Shown here: piece by piece, positions 27,496 to 38,147 of the stretch | Numbering within the stretch: the first letter of the stretch is position 1 | Layout of the letters: the number at the start of each line of letters is the position of its first letter | Assembly (NCBI RefSeq): GCF_001696535.1 | Contig: NZ_MBQE01000003.1 | Location: 1 to 64,000 of the forward strand | DNA: 64,000 nt | Source of the DNA: Stappia indica | Lineage (GTDB): Bacteria; Pseudomonadota; Alphaproteobacteria; Rhizobiales; Stappiaceae | Direction of reading: 5' to 3' | Made by a program: the position numbers and the translations under genes | Notes under the pieces: model-generated | Databases searched by the model: none | What the model saw: the letters and a program-made list of their open reading frames with translations, nothing else | What the model was told of the DNA's origin: nothing

Positions 27496-28818
27496 ATGCT
27501 GGCGCAGGAACTGATCCGAAAGAAGCGCGACGGCGGCACGCTTGCCGCGGACGAGATCGCCTTCTTCGTCAAGGGGCTGACCGACGACAGCGTGTCGGAG
27601 GGGCAGGTCGCGGCGCTCGCCATGGCCGTGTTCTTCCGCGGGTTGTCGCTGGACGAGCGCGTGGCGCTGACCCTGGCGATGCGCGACAGCGGCACGGTGC
27701 TGGACTGGTCGGACATCGACGCGCCGATCCTCGACAAGCACTCCACCGGGGGTGTGGGCGACAATGTCTCCCTGATGCTGGCCCCTGCGCTTGCCGCCTG
27801 CGGTGCGGCGGTGCCGATGATCTCGGGCCGGGGGCTCGGTCACACGGGCGGCACGCTCGACAAGTTCGATGCGATTCCCGGCTACAAGACGCAGCCCGAC
27901 AACGCGCTGTTCCGCAAGGTGGTGCGCGAGGTCGGGTGCGCGGTGATCGGCCAGACGCCGGACCTGGCGCCGGCCGACAAGCGCTTCTACGGCATCCGCG
28001 ACGTGACCGGCACGGTCGAAAGCCTCGACCTCATCACCGCCTCGATCCTGTCGAAGAAGCTCGCAGCCGGACTGCAGGGCCTCGTCCTCGATGTGAAATG
28101 GGGGACGGGCGCGTTCATGGCGACGCTGGATCAGGCCAAGGCGCTGGCCGAAAGCCTCGTGACAGTTGCCAATGGCGCCGGCTGTCGCACCAGCGCGCTG
28201 CTCACCGACATGAACGAGCCGCTCGCCTCCGCTGCCGGCAATGCGGTCGAGATGCGCAATGCGGTCGACTTCCTGACCGGCCGCACAATCGACAACCGGC
28301 TGTTCGACGTGACGGTGGCGCTCGGCGCCGAAGCCCTCGTTCTCGGCGGTCTTTGTGCCGATGCCGGGGAGGGCGCCGAGAAGATGCGCGAGGCCTTCGC
28401 CAGCGGCGCGGCAGCCGAGCGCTTCGCGAAGATGGTTGCGGCTCTCGGCGGCCCGGCGGACTTCATGGAAAAGGCGGAAGCCTATCTGGCCTCCGCCCCG
28501 GTTGAACTGCCGGTTTATCCGCAGGAGCGGGGCACGGTTGTCGGGGTCGACACGCGCGCCATCGGCGTTGCGGTGGTCGAACTCGGCGGCGGTCGTCGCC
28601 GCGCCAGCGACGTGATCGATCCGGCGGTGGGGCTGGTGCATCTCGCCGGCATCGGCCACTCGGCCGACAGCGATGCGCCGCTTGCCATCGTCCATGCCGC
28701 CGACGAGGCCTCGGCACGCCGGGCGGCGGAGGCGGTGCGCGCAGCCTATCGGCTCGGCTCGCCGCGCGACGTGGAAGATCGGCCCGTCGTCGTGGAGCGT
28801 ATCGCGCCGTCTCTCTGA
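27496..28818 (+). CDS. deoA: Thymidine phosphorylase
   Basis: Phosphorolyses thymidine and deoxyuridine to base and deoxyribose-1-phosphate. The 440-aa protein has the family signature in [18 protein letters not shown] and [20 protein letters not shown], and [18 protein letters not shown] further on. The ATG is preceded by AAGGGA and begins four bases after the deoC stop. Longer in-frame starts upstream lie within deoC and are not needed. Confidence 0.97.
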   Translation: MLAQELIRKKRDGGTLAADEIAFFVKGLTDDSVSEGQVAALAMAVFFRGLSLDERVALTLAMRDSGTVLDWSDIDAPILDKHSTGGVGDNVSLMLAPALAACGAAVPMISGRGLGHTGGTLDKFDAIPGYKTQPDNALFRKVVREVGCAVIGQTPDLAPADKRFYGIRDVTGTVESLDLITASILSKKLAAGLQGLVLDVKWGTGAFMATLDQAKALAESLVTVANGAGCRTSALLTDMNEPLASAAGNAVEMRNAVDFLTGRTIDNRLFDVTVALGAEALVLGGLCADAGEGAEKMREAFASGAAAERFAKMVAALGGPADFMEKAEAYLASAPVELPVYPQERGTVVGVDTRAIGVAVVELGGGRRRASDVIDPAVGLVHLAGIGHSADSDAPLAIVHAADEASARRAAEAVRAAYRLGSPRDVEDRPVVVERIAPSL

Positions 28819-28902
28819 CGGCGGCCCGGATCGGGAACCGGGTTTCGGAACTGCAACGGGGCGGGGCACAACCGCCCGGCAACGAGAGACGGGGGAAACC
28901 TC

Positions 28903-30123
28903 ATGGCACGCGCGATCCTGTGCGTCTTGGACAGTTTCGGTATCGGCGGGGCGCCGGATGCCGCCCGCTTCGGCGATGAGGGGGGCGATACGCTCGGCCA
29001 CATCGCGAGCGCCTGCATGCGCGGGCAGGGCGATCGCGAGGGCTTGCGCTCCGGTCCGCTGTCCCTGCCCAACATGACGGCGCTCGGCCTTGCCCGCGCG
29101 GCGCAGCTGGCCACCGGCAAGGTGCCGGAGGGCATGGACGGTTCCGTCGAGCCGGTCGGCATCTTCGGCGCTGCGAGCGAGACCTCGCACGGCAAGGACA
29201 CACCGTCCGGCCACTGGGAAATCGCCGGCGTGCCGGTCGCCTTCGACTGGGGCTATTTCCCCGACACCGTGCCGACCTTTCCGGCCGAACTGACGCAGGC
29301 GATCATCCGCGAGGGCGGGGTGCCGGGCATCCTCGGCGACACCCACGCCTCCGGCACGGTGATCATCGCCGAGCTCGGCGAGGAGCATGTGCGCACCGGC
29401 AAGCCGATCTGCTACACAAGCGCCGATTCCGTCTTCCAGATCGCCGCGCATGAGGAGCATTTCGGCTTGGAGCGGCTTTACCGTCTCTGCGAGACGGTGC
29501 GCCGCCTGGTCGATCCCTACAATATCGGCCGGGTGATCGCGCGGCCCTTCATCGGCGACGCCGCCTCCGGCTTCGAGCGCACCGCGAACCGGCGCGACTA
29601 TTCGGTACTGCCGCCGGAGCCGACCCTGCTCGACAGGGCCGTTGCCGCGGGGCGCCGGACGCTGACCGTCGGCAAGATCTCCGACATCTTCGCCCATCAG
29701 GGCGTGTCGGAAGTCCTGAAGGCGGCCGGCAACGACGCGCTGTTCGATCGCACGCTGGAGGCGATGGACAAGGCCGGCGAGGGCGATCTCGTCTTCGCCA
29801 ATTACATCGACTTCGACAGCCTGTACGGCCACAGGCGCGACGTGCCGGGCTATGCGGCAGCGCTGGAGGCGCTGGACCGCAGGCTGCCGGAACTGCTGGA
29901 GCGGCTGCGGCCGGACGACCTGCTGATCCTGACCGCAGACCACGGCTGCGATCCGACCTGGCGCGGCACGGACCACACCCGCGAGCGGGTGCCGGTGATC
30001 GGCCTCGTCAAGGGCGGCGGGTCGAAGGAGATCGGTGTTCGCGACACGTTCGCCGATATCGGCGAGAGCATCGCGGCGCATCTCGGCCTTGCGCCCGGAA
30101 ACCACGGGACGTCCTTCCTCTGA
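28903..30123 (+). CDS. deoB: Phosphopentomutase
   Basis: Interconverts (deoxy)ribose-1- and 5-phosphate, linking the phosphorylases to DeoC. The 406-aa alkaline-phosphatase-fold protein shows [20 protein letters not shown] with metal-binding aspartate, [16 protein letters not shown] with the phosphorylated threonine, [10 protein letters not shown] and the metal site [11 protein letters not shown]. An 84-base gap separates it from deoA; no terminator is visible there, so co-transcription is likely. GGGGGAAA lies before the ATG. Confidence 0.97.
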   Translation: MARAILCVLDSFGIGGAPDAARFGDEGGDTLGHIASACMRGQGDREGLRSGPLSLPNMTALGLARAAQLATGKVPEGMDGSVEPVGIFGAASETSHGKDTPSGHWEIAGVPVAFDWGYFPDTVPTFPAELTQAIIREGGVPGILGDTHASGTVIIAELGEEHVRTGKPICYTSADSVFQIAAHEEHFGLERLYRLCETVRRLVDPYNIGRVIARPFIGDAASGFERTANRRDYSVLPPEPTLLDRAVAAGRRTLTVGKISDIFAHQGVSEVLKAAGNDALFDRTLEAMDKAGEGDLVFANYIDFDSLYGHRRDVPGYAAALEALDRRLPELLERLRPDDLLILTADHGCDPTWRGTDHTRERVPVIGLVKGGGSKEIGVRDTFADIGESIAAHLGLAPGNHGTSFL

Positions 30124-30214
30124 TATCAGGCTCCGCCGAGCTGGAGCCCGTTCGGCCCTCCCGCTAGACTGTGCGGCATCGATCCGCACGAACGGTATCC
30201 CAACGGAGACGCGC

Positions 30215-31078
30215 ATGACCGCACGATCCTTTCCTGCCCCGGCGGACGGAGTTCTGACGCCGGAGATGCAGGAGGCCTATGCGCAGGACGGCTTCCTCGT
30301 GCTGACTGGCTACAAGTCGGCGGAGGACTGCGATGCGTTGAGGGCCCGGATGTCCGAGCTGATCGACGCCTTCGATCCCGAAGAGCATGCCTCGGTCTTC
30401 GAGACCGGCGCCCAGAGCCATGCCCGCGACCGCTATTTCCGCGAAAGTGGCAACAAGATCCGCTTCTTCTTCGAGGAGGAGGCCTTCGACGAGGACGGCC
30501 GGCTGCAGCGCGACAAGCATGTGGCGCTGAACAAGGTCGGCCACGCCCTGCATGATCTCGATCCGGTGTTCGAGCGCTTCTCGCGCGATCCCCGGCTTGC
30601 GCGCACGGCAGAGGGTCTTGGCCTTGCCGCGCCGCTGCTGGCCCAGTCGATGTACATCTTCAAGCCGCCGGAGATCGGCGGCGAGGTCAACTGCCACCAG
30701 GATTCCACCTTCCTGCACACCGAGCCTTTGTCCTGCACCGGCTTCTGGTTCGCGCTGGAAGACGCCGACGAAACCAATGGCGGCCTGCTCGGCGGACCGG
30801 GCGGGCATCTGGCGCCGCTGCGCCAGCGCTTCCACTATGACGGCGAGGCGCTGGTGATGGAGCCGCTGGACGATACGCCGCTGGTCGGCGACGTGCCGCT
30901 GGTCGCCCCCAAGGGCACTTTGGTCGTGCTGCACGGTCTGGTACCGCACCGCTCGGCGCCGAACCGTTCGCCGCGCTCGCGTCATGCCTATGCTCTGCAT
31001 CTCGTTGATGGGACTGCCCGCTGGTCGCCCGATAACTGGCTGGTGCGCGCACCGGAAAACCCGATGCGCGGGTTTTGA
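30215..31078 (+). CDS. PhyH-family Fe(II)/2-oxoglutarate oxygenase
   Basis: Predicted non-haem iron oxygenase of 287 aa. The facial triad is H161-Q-D163 in NCHQDST and a distal histidine (H245 in VPHRS), with SRHAYALHL supplying the arginine expected to bind 2-oxoglutarate. It is phytanoyl-CoA dioxygenase-like in fold, but that family covers many substrates. Its position between deoB (91-base gap) and add (3-base gap) suggests a role in nucleoside or sugar processing, which is inference only. GGAG precedes the ATG. Confidence 0.9.
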   Translation: MTARSFPAPADGVLTPEMQEAYAQDGFLVLTGYKSAEDCDALRARMSELIDAFDPEEHASVFETGAQSHARDRYFRESGNKIRFFFEEEAFDEDGRLQRDKHVALNKVGHALHDLDPVFERFSRDPRLARTAEGLGLAAPLLAQSMYIFKPPEIGGEVNCHQDSTFLHTEPLSCTGFWFALEDADETNGGLLGGPGGHLAPLRQRFHYDGEALVMEPLDDTPLVGDVPLVAPKGTLVVLHGLVPHRSAPNRSPRSRHAYALHLVDGTARWSPDNWLVRAPENPMRGF

Positions 31079-31081
31079 GGC

Positions 31082-32104
31082 ATGCCGGCAAGCGCCAGCA
31101 CGAAGGTGGTGGTTCCCAAGGCGGAGCTGCATGTGCATGTCGAGGGTGCCGCGCCCGCCGATCTGGTGCGCCGCCTTGCCAAGCGCCACGGTCAGGACGT
31201 GGAAGGGCTCTTCGACGAACGCGGCCGCTACCTGTGGAGCGACTTCTCGGAGTTCCTAGCCGCCTATGACCGTGCCAGCCGGGTGTTTCGCACGCCCGAG
31301 GACTACGCGCTGCTGTCCGGCACCTACCTGCGCATGCTGGCGGCGGAAGGGGCGATCTACGCCGAGCTGACGATCTCGCCGGATCATGCTGCCGGCGCCG
31401 GTCTTTCCTATCGCGACTATGTCGCCGGCCTTGCCGCCGGTATCGAGCAGGCTCGAGCCGACACCGGTATCGAGGCGCGGATGATCGCCATCGGCGTGCG
31501 CCATTTCGGGGCCCGCGCGGTCGAGCAGGTGGTGGCTCAGGTCATCGCCGCTCCCCACCCCCTGGTCACCGGCTTCGGCCTCGCCGGCGACGAGCGCGAG
31601 GGCCATCCGGCGAACTTTGCTCGCGCCTTTCGCATGGCCGGCGAGGCCGGCCTCGGCCTGACCGCCCACGCGGGCGAGGTCTGCGGTCCGGAGAGCGTGA
31701 CCGCCGCGCTCGATTTTCTGCGCGTTCGGCGCATCGGGCATGGCGTGCGTGCCGTGGAGGACCGGGCCGTGGTCGAGCGGATCGCGGAAGAAGGCATCGT
31801 GCTGGAGGTGTGCCCCGGCTCCAATCTGGCGCTCGGGCTCTATTCCAACTTGCGCTTCCATCCGGTCAATCTGCTGCGCCGCGCCGGCTGCCGCATCACG
31901 CTGAATTCCGACGATCCGCCGTTCTTCGGTACGACGCTGGGGCACGAGTATCGCAGCTGCGCCGAGACCTTCGGCTGGCCGGAGGACGAGCTTCTGGCAA
32001 TCACGCGCAATGCCATCGCTGCCGCATTCTGCGACGAGGACACGCGGCGCCGGCTTGTCCTGCGCCTGTCGGACCACGTGGGTCTGCGCGGCGGCGGGAT
32101 CTGA
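31082..32104 (+). CDS. add: Adenosine deaminase
   Basis: Deaminates (deoxy)adenosine to (deoxy)inosine for PunA. The 340-aa TIM-barrel protein has H17 and H19 in ELHVHVEGA as metal ligands, HAGEV with the third histidine, IGHGVRAVED with the catalytic histidine, and NSDDPPFFGT with the metal-binding aspartates. It starts three bases after the oxygenase stop, so the two are probably translated together. 6-Aminodeoxyfutalosine or adenine deaminase activity cannot be excluded. Confidence 0.93.
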   Translation: MPASASTKVVVPKAELHVHVEGAAPADLVRRLAKRHGQDVEGLFDERGRYLWSDFSEFLAAYDRASRVFRTPEDYALLSGTYLRMLAAEGAIYAELTISPDHAAGAGLSYRDYVAGLAAGIEQARADTGIEARMIAIGVRHFGARAVEQVVAQVIAAPHPLVTGFGLAGDEREGHPANFARAFRMAGEAGLGLTAHAGEVCGPESVTAALDFLRVRRIGHGVRAVEDRAVVERIAEEGIVLEVCPGSNLALGLYSNLRFHPVNLLRRAGCRITLNSDDPPFFGTTLGHEYRSCAETFGWPEDELLAITRNAIAAAFCDEDTRRRLVLRLSDHVGLRGGGI

Positions 32105-32245
32105 GAAGGGAAGTCGGTGGACGGTACGGATGCGGCGATCTTGCGCCTGTTCCGATTGTCTGCCGGTTGATCTATGACAGGAAGGGAGCCGGATGGGGCT
32201 TCCGGGGGCGGCGGCCTCCTGACAGAACGAGCGGAGAGGCGCAAG

Positions 32246-32875
32246 ATGAGCGGAGCAACCGTAATCGATCACCCGATGGTGCAGCACAAGCTGACGCACA
32301 TGCGGATGAAGGAGACCTCGACCCAGGGCTTCCGCCGCCTGCTGCGGGAAATCTCGGTACTGCTGACCTATGAGGTGACCCGCGATCTGCCGATCACCAC
32401 GGTAGAGATCGAAACCCCGCTGCAGACCATGTCCGCGCCGATCATCGAGGGCAAGAAGCTGGTCTTTGCCTCGGTCCTGCGCGCCGGCAACGGGCTGCTG
32501 GAAGGCATGCTGGAGCTGGTTCCGGCCGCCCGCGTCGCCCATATCGGCCTGTACCGCGACCCCAAGACGCTGCAGCCGGTCGAATACTATTTCAAGGCGC
32601 CGGAGGATCTCGCCGAGCGTCTGGTCGTCGTCGTCGACCCGATGCTGGCAACGGCCAACTCGGCGATTGCCGCCGTTCAGCGGCTGAAGGAACGCGGCGC
32701 CACCCAGCTGCGTTTCCTTTGTCTTCTGGCCGCGCCCGAAGGCATCGAAAAGTTCAATGCTGCTCATCCGGACGTGCCGATCTTCACGGCCGCCATCGAC
32801 GAGCGGCTGAACGAGAAGGGCTATATCGTGCCCGGTCTCGGCGATGCGGGCGATCGCATGTACGGCACCAAGTAA
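32246..32875 (+). CDS. upp: Uracil phosphoribosyltransferase
   Basis: Converts uracil and PRPP to UMP, capturing base released by DeoA. The 209-aa length is standard. [19 protein letters not shown] near the N-terminus and the PRPP loop [17 protein letters not shown] are present; the latter has AN where Escherichia coli has GG. The C-terminal uracil site [17 protein letters not shown] is intact. A 141-base gap after add may hold its own promoter. GGAGAGG precedes the ATG. Confidence 0.96.
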   Translation: MSGATVIDHPMVQHKLTHMRMKETSTQGFRRLLREISVLLTYEVTRDLPITTVEIETPLQTMSAPIIEGKKLVFASVLRAGNGLLEGMLELVPAARVAHIGLYRDPKTLQPVEYYFKAPEDLAERLVVVVDPMLATANSAIAAVQRLKERGATQLRFLCLLAAPEGIEKFNAAHPDVPIFTAAIDERLNEKGYIVPGLGDAGDRMYGTK

Positions 32876-32923
32876 CGTCGCATCCCGGCGGCGCCGGTGT
32901 CTTGAGCTTACGGGAGGCGCGAT

Positions 32924-33688
32924 ATGACAGCCGAGGCGATCTATCCGGATCTCAACGGCCGGACGGTGCTGGTGACCGGTGGCGGTGGCGGCATCGGTGC
33001 GGAGATCGTGCGCCAGTTCGCGGCACAAGGCGCATCCGTCGGCTTCATCGATGTCGGCGAGGAAGCCTCCCTTCGTCTCGTGGCCGAGCTGGAAGGGGGC
33101 GGCGCCACCGTCCGCTTTGCCCGTGCCGATCTCACCGATATCGAGGCGACGCGCGCGGCAATCGCCGACCTGCGCGCGGAACTCGGCCCCGTCTCGATCC
33201 TCGTCAACAATGCGGCTCATGACGAGCGCCACCGGCTGGAAGAGGTAACGCCCGAATACTGGGACAGCCGCATGGCGGTGAACCTCAAGCATCAGTTCTT
33301 CTGCTCCCAGGCGGTGGTGGGCGACATGCGCGCGCTCGGCGGCGGCGCCATCGTCAATATGGGGTCGATTTCCTGGATGATCGGGCAGGGCGGCATGGCC
33401 GGCTACACGGCCGCAAAGTCTGCCGTCGTCGGCTTGACGCGTTCGCTTGCCCGCGATCTTGGTCCGGACAACATTCGGGTCAACTGTATCGCACCGGGCT
33501 GGATCATGACCGAGCGCCAGATCGCCCTGTGGCTCGACGAGGCCGGCGAGCGCGAGATCATGGACCGGCAATGCCTGAAGCGGAAGCTGGTGCCGGCGGA
33601 TGTGGCCCGGGTTGTGCTGTTCTTCTGCTCGGATGCGGCCGCGGCCTGCACCAACCAGACCTACATCGTCGACGGCGGCTGGATCTGA
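32924..33688 (+). CDS. SDR-family oxidoreductase
   Basis: Short-chain dehydrogenase of 254 aa. The nucleotide-binding motif is VTGGGGGIGAEIVRQF, NNAAHDE follows strand 4, catalytic Ser is in MGSISW, YTAAK contains the Tyr and Lys, and the C-terminus is TYIVDGGWI. The acidic residue after strand 2 (IDVGEEAS) favours NAD(H). Spaced 48 bases after upp and 49 bases before rbsK, it probably belongs to the same transcription unit and may act on a pentose, but the substrate is unknown. Confidence 0.9.
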   Translation: MTAEAIYPDLNGRTVLVTGGGGGIGAEIVRQFAAQGASVGFIDVGEEASLRLVAELEGGGATVRFARADLTDIEATRAAIADLRAELGPVSILVNNAAHDERHRLEEVTPEYWDSRMAVNLKHQFFCSQAVVGDMRALGGGAIVNMGSISWMIGQGGMAGYTAAKSAVVGLTRSLARDLGPDNIRVNCIAPGWIMTERQIALWLDEAGEREIMDRQCLKRKLVPADVARVVLFFCSDAAAACTNQTYIVDGGWI

Positions 33689-33737
33689 TCCGGCCACGAC
33701 CGTCCCTCCCGCCAGCCAGACCGCAGGAGCAGGCCCA

Positions 33738-34661
33738 GTGATCACCGTATTCGGCTCCATCAACCTGGATCTCGTCGTCTCCCTGCCGCGCCTTCCCGCG
33801 CCCGGCGAGACGGTTGTCGGTCCGGACCACCAGACCTTTGCCGGCGGCAAGGGCGCCAACCAGGCGCTGGCCGCCGCACGTGCCGGCGCGCAAGTCCGGA
33901 TGATCGGCGCGGTCGGGCGCGACGCGCATGCCGAGGCCGCGCTCGCCAATCTCGAGCGTGCCGGCGTTGATCTTTCCGGCGTCCGCCATCTCGACGGGAC
34001 CACCGGCATCGCCATGATCGGCGTCGATGCGAAGGGCGAGAACCTCATCATGTGCGCCAGCGGCGTCAATGCCCGCGTCGTCGCGGAGTGGCTGGACGGC
34101 CGGCTCGCGCGGGGCGACCTCCTGGTGCTCCAGCGCGAATTGAGCCCGGGGCCGATTGCCGAGGCCATTGCCCGTGCGCGGCTCTGCGGTGCACGCATCC
34201 TGCTCAATGCAGCCCCCTCCGGCGATGCGGAGCTTGCCCGCCTGGTGCCGGATGTCGATGTCGTCGTGGCGAATTCGGTCGAGGCGGCCGAACTCGCCGG
34301 CGCGCTCGGAACCGGCGAAACGCCGGTGCCGGAGGCCCATTGCGCGGCGCTGTCCGGCGAAGAGCGGCTTGCTGTCGTTACCCTGGGTGCGCGCGGTCTG
34401 ATCGCCCAGAAAGGCAAGACCCGCTGGCGGATTGCCGCGCCGGAGGTCGACGTGGTCGATACCACCGGTGCGGGCGATGCCTTTGTCGGTGCCCTTGCTG
34501 CTGCGCTCGACCGGGGGGCGGAGATCGCCCGTGCCCTTCAGGAAGGCACGGCGGCCGGTGCCCTTGCCTGTACGGCAAACGGCGCGCAGTCCTCCTCGCC
34601 CGACGCCAAGGCGATCGCAGCGCTTGCCGAGACGCTGGACTGCGAGACGCTGGAGGCCTGA
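33738..34661 (+). CDS. rbsK: Ribokinase-like PfkB carbohydrate kinase
   Basis: Phosphorylates ribose, deoxyribose or a related sugar. The 307-aa protein begins VITVFGSINLDLVVSLPRLP, has the substrate motif FAGGKGANQALAAARAGA and the ATP/anion-hole motif DTTGAGDAFVGALAAAL with the catalytic aspartate. The start is GTG with GGAG upstream. Closing the nucleoside cluster, it would salvage free pentose. Nucleoside kinase activity, known in this superfamily, is an alternative. Confidence 0.9.
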   Translation: MITVFGSINLDLVVSLPRLPAPGETVVGPDHQTFAGGKGANQALAAARAGAQVRMIGAVGRDAHAEAALANLERAGVDLSGVRHLDGTTGIAMIGVDAKGENLIMCASGVNARVVAEWLDGRLARGDLLVLQRELSPGPIAEAIARARLCGARILLNAAPSGDAELARLVPDVDVVVANSVEAAELAGALGTGETPVPEAHCAALSGEERLAVVTLGARGLIAQKGKTRWRIAAPEVDVVDTTGAGDAFVGALAAALDRGAEIARALQEGTAAGALACTANGAQSSSPDAKAIAALAETLDCETLEA

Positions 34662-34809
34662 GCGCCGCCGATCCGCTGAATTTTATCGTTTCTGGCAATG
34701 GAGCGGAAACCGCGTTTGAATGTGCCGCGCTGGGCTTCACCCCTTGCTAAGCGCTGACGTGTGATCTTTCCCGCCTGATCTTGACTGGGTAAGGGCAGGG
34801 AGCAGAGCC

Positions 34810-35322
34810 ATGGCACGCTATCTGATGATCGCCGTAATCGCCGTCGTGGCCGCAGCTTTCGCGCCGGATTTCCTGCGCGACTATCTCGCGCAGGCGCCGG
34901 TCGTCGCGGCGGCACGTCAGGAGGCGCCCGAGCCCGAGCCCTCCTCCGGCCCGCGTACGCTTGTCTTGAAGGCGGGACGAAACGGCCATTACGAGGTCAG
35001 CGCCCATATCAACGGGCGGCCGGTCCATTCCCTGATCGACACCGGCGCATCGACGCTGGCCCTTCCGTCCGAGGTTGCGTCCCTGTCCGGCATTCGCCCG
35101 TCCCGTGCCGATTATGTCGTCAAGGTGCGCACCGCCAACGGTATCGCGCTTGCGGCACCCGTCACCTTGCGCGAGCTGCGCCTGGGCAGCATTCGCCTCA
35201 AGAATGTCGAGGCGCTGGTCATGCCGGAAGGGGCGCTGGAACTGCCGCTGATCGGCATGTCCGTGCTCGGGCGCCTTGCCAAGGTCGACATCCGCTCCGG
35301 CACGATGCGGTTGATACAGTAG
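34810..35322 (+). CDS. Retropepsin-like clan AA aspartic protease
   Basis: Membrane-anchored protein of 170 aa of the TIGR02281 type. An N-terminal hydrophobic helix (residues 3-19) anchors a periplasmic domain with the active-site motif LIDTGAST (D77). The C-terminal portion PLIGMSVLGRLAKVDIRSG matches the second half of a single-domain retropepsin that must dimerise to be active. The family is widespread in Alphaproteobacteria, function not established. It stands alone, 148 bases after rbsK. Confidence 0.85.
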   Translation: MARYLMIAVIAVVAAAFAPDFLRDYLAQAPVVAAARQEAPEPEPSSGPRTLVLKAGRNGHYEVSAHINGRPVHSLIDTGASTLALPSEVASLSGIRPSRADYVVKVRTANGIALAAPVTLRELRLGSIRLKNVEALVMPEGALELPLIGMSVLGRLAKVDIRSGTMRLIQ

Positions 35323-35417
35323 CCCTTGCGGGTGATTTCGCAGCCCGTCCCGCTATAGTGTCCTGCGCCCGCGCATCGCGCGCCGGGCCGGCCAAGGCAT
35401 TGCGGGAACCATCTGAA

Positions 35418-36439
35418 ATGAGCGTCAGTCAGTTCGGCCAGCTTGCCGATGGAACGCCGGTCGAGCGCGTTGCCATCGCCCGCGGCGGGCTGTCGTTCAG
35501 CATCATGACGCTGGGAGCGGCCATCACGGACCTGCGCGTCGGCGGCCGCGGCGTGGTGCTCGGCTTCGACGACCTCGCCTCCTATCTGGCCCATTCTCCC
35601 TATTTCGGCGTGATCGCCGGCCGCCATGCCAACCGTATCGCCGGTGGTCGATTCCGGCTCGACGGCAATGAAGTCCAGCTTGAGCGCAACGACGGCGGGC
35701 GGAACCACCTGCACGGCGGAGCGCACGGTTTTGCCCGGCGGCTCTGGTCGCTGCGGGAAGCCGGGCCCGACCATGCGGTGCTGGTGCTGACCTCCGAAGA
35801 TGGAGATGCCGGCTATCCCGGCCGGGTCGAGGCGAGCGTCCGCTACGAGATCCCGCCAGACGGAGACCGGCTGCGCATTGTGCTGGAAGCGTCGACCGAC
35901 CGGCCGACGCTGGTAAACCTTGCGACCCACAGCTATTTCAATCTCGACGGCTCGCCCGACATCGGCGGCCATCTGCTGCAGATCGAGGCCGATGCCTATC
36001 TGCCCGTCGACGAGGAGGCGATCCCGACCGGCGAGGTGCGCCCCGTTGCGGGAACGCCGTTCGACTTCCGCCGTCTGCGCCGGATCGACGACCATGGGGA
36101 CGATGTCGCCCATGACCACAATTTCTGCCTTGCTGCCGTGCCAACGTCCGAACCGCGCGTCGTTGCGCGCCTTGTCGGGCAGGAGAGCGGCCTTGCCATG
36201 GACGTTCTGACCACCGAGCCCGGCCTCCAGTTCTACGACGGCTACAAGCTCGCCGTGTCCTGTCCGGGGCTGGGTGGGCGCCGCTACGGGCCGCGCGCGG
36301 GTCTTTGCCTGGAGCCGCAGCGCTGGCCGGACAGTCCCAACCACCGGCACTTTGCCGGAGCCGTCCTGCGACCGGGCGATCTCTACCGACAGGTGACCGA
36401 GTATCGATTTTCTCAGATCGGGCATGAGGATTTGACGTC

Positions 36440-36443
<4 letters not shown>
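35418..36443 (+). CDS. galM: Aldose 1-epimerase
   Basis: Interconverts alpha and beta anomers of hexoses. The 341-aa protein has GRHANRIAGGRF, NHLHGG, the catalytic His in THSYFNLDG and the catalytic glutamate E299 in GLCLEPQRWPDSPNH. It begins 95 bases after the aspartic protease and overlaps the next gene as ATGA. Specificity for a given sugar is not visible. Confidence 0.93.
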
Positions 36444-37471
<1,028 letters not shown>

Positions 37472-37479
37472 GCGCCGGC

Positions 37480-38097
37480 CTAGAGCGGGAAGCCGTGCTC
37501 GATGAGGGCCGCTTTCAGCGACACGGCATCGGTGAAGTGGATGGCATGCATCCCCACCGACCGGGCGGCTGCGACATTCGCAGGGCTGTCGTCGATGAAG
37601 ACGGTGCGCTCCGGGGCGAGGTCATTGCGCGAGAACAGCACCTGGTAGATGCGCGGGTCCGGCTTGACGAGCCGCTCATGCGCGGAAACGACCACGTCGA
37701 TGAAGCTGTCGGCAAGGAACGGAAAGCGCTGCTCGCACTCGGCGAACTTTTCGGACGAAAAATTCGTGATCGCGTAGAGCGGGACGCCCGCCTCCTTCAG
37801 CGCGGCGAGGATCGCGACGCTGCCGGGCACCTCGCCCGGCACCATTTCGTGCCAGCGCGTATCCCAGGCCAGGATCTCCTCGCGGTGGTCGGGACGCCGC
37901 GCCAGCGCCTCCGCGATGCCCTCGGCAAAGCTGCGGCCCCGGTCCTGCTCGAGATTCCACTCCGGCGGCAGCACCTCGGCGAGAAATCGGTCGGCATCCG
38001 CCTCGTTCTGGAAGATGCTGCGATAGAGCAGGCGCGGATCCCACTGGATGAGGACGTTGCCGATGTCGAAGACCACGGTGTCGGGGCGGTTTGCCAT
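37480..38097 (-). CDS. HAD-superfamily hydrolase
   Basis: Cytoplasmic phosphatase of 205 aa, subfamily IA with an alpha-helical cap. Motif I is VVFDIGNVLIQWD (nucleophile D11), motif II TNFSSEKF, motif III lysine in RLVKPDPRIYQ and motif IV VFIDDSPANVAAARSVG. It is convergent with the deacetylase gene (8-base gap) and divergent from the PhnD-like gene. YihX-like sugar phosphatases share this form; the substrate is unknown. Confidence 0.9.
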   Translation of the reverse strand: MANRPDTVVFDIGNVLIQWDPRLLYRSIFQNEADADRFLAEVLPPEWNLEQDRGRSFAEGIAEALARRPDHREEILAWDTRWHEMVPGEVPGSVAILAALKEAGVPLYAITNFSSEKFAECEQRFPFLADSFIDVVVSAHERLVKPDPRIYQVLFSRNDLAPERTVFIDDSPANVAAARSVGMHAIHFTDAVSLKAALIEHGFPL

Positions 38098-38147
38098 GCA
38101 GGGATCTCGGGATTGCGGGCGCCGCGGCCCTGGAACACACTGTCGGG

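Noticed and set aside
31256-34465. Minus-strand open frame of about 1069 codons across add, upp, SDR and rbsK
   Set aside because: It is antisense to four genes with intact family motifs and shows no domain of its own.
34662-34809. Possible terminator after rbsK
   Set aside because: Only a 5-bp stem with a 24-base loop can be drawn, which is too weak to call.
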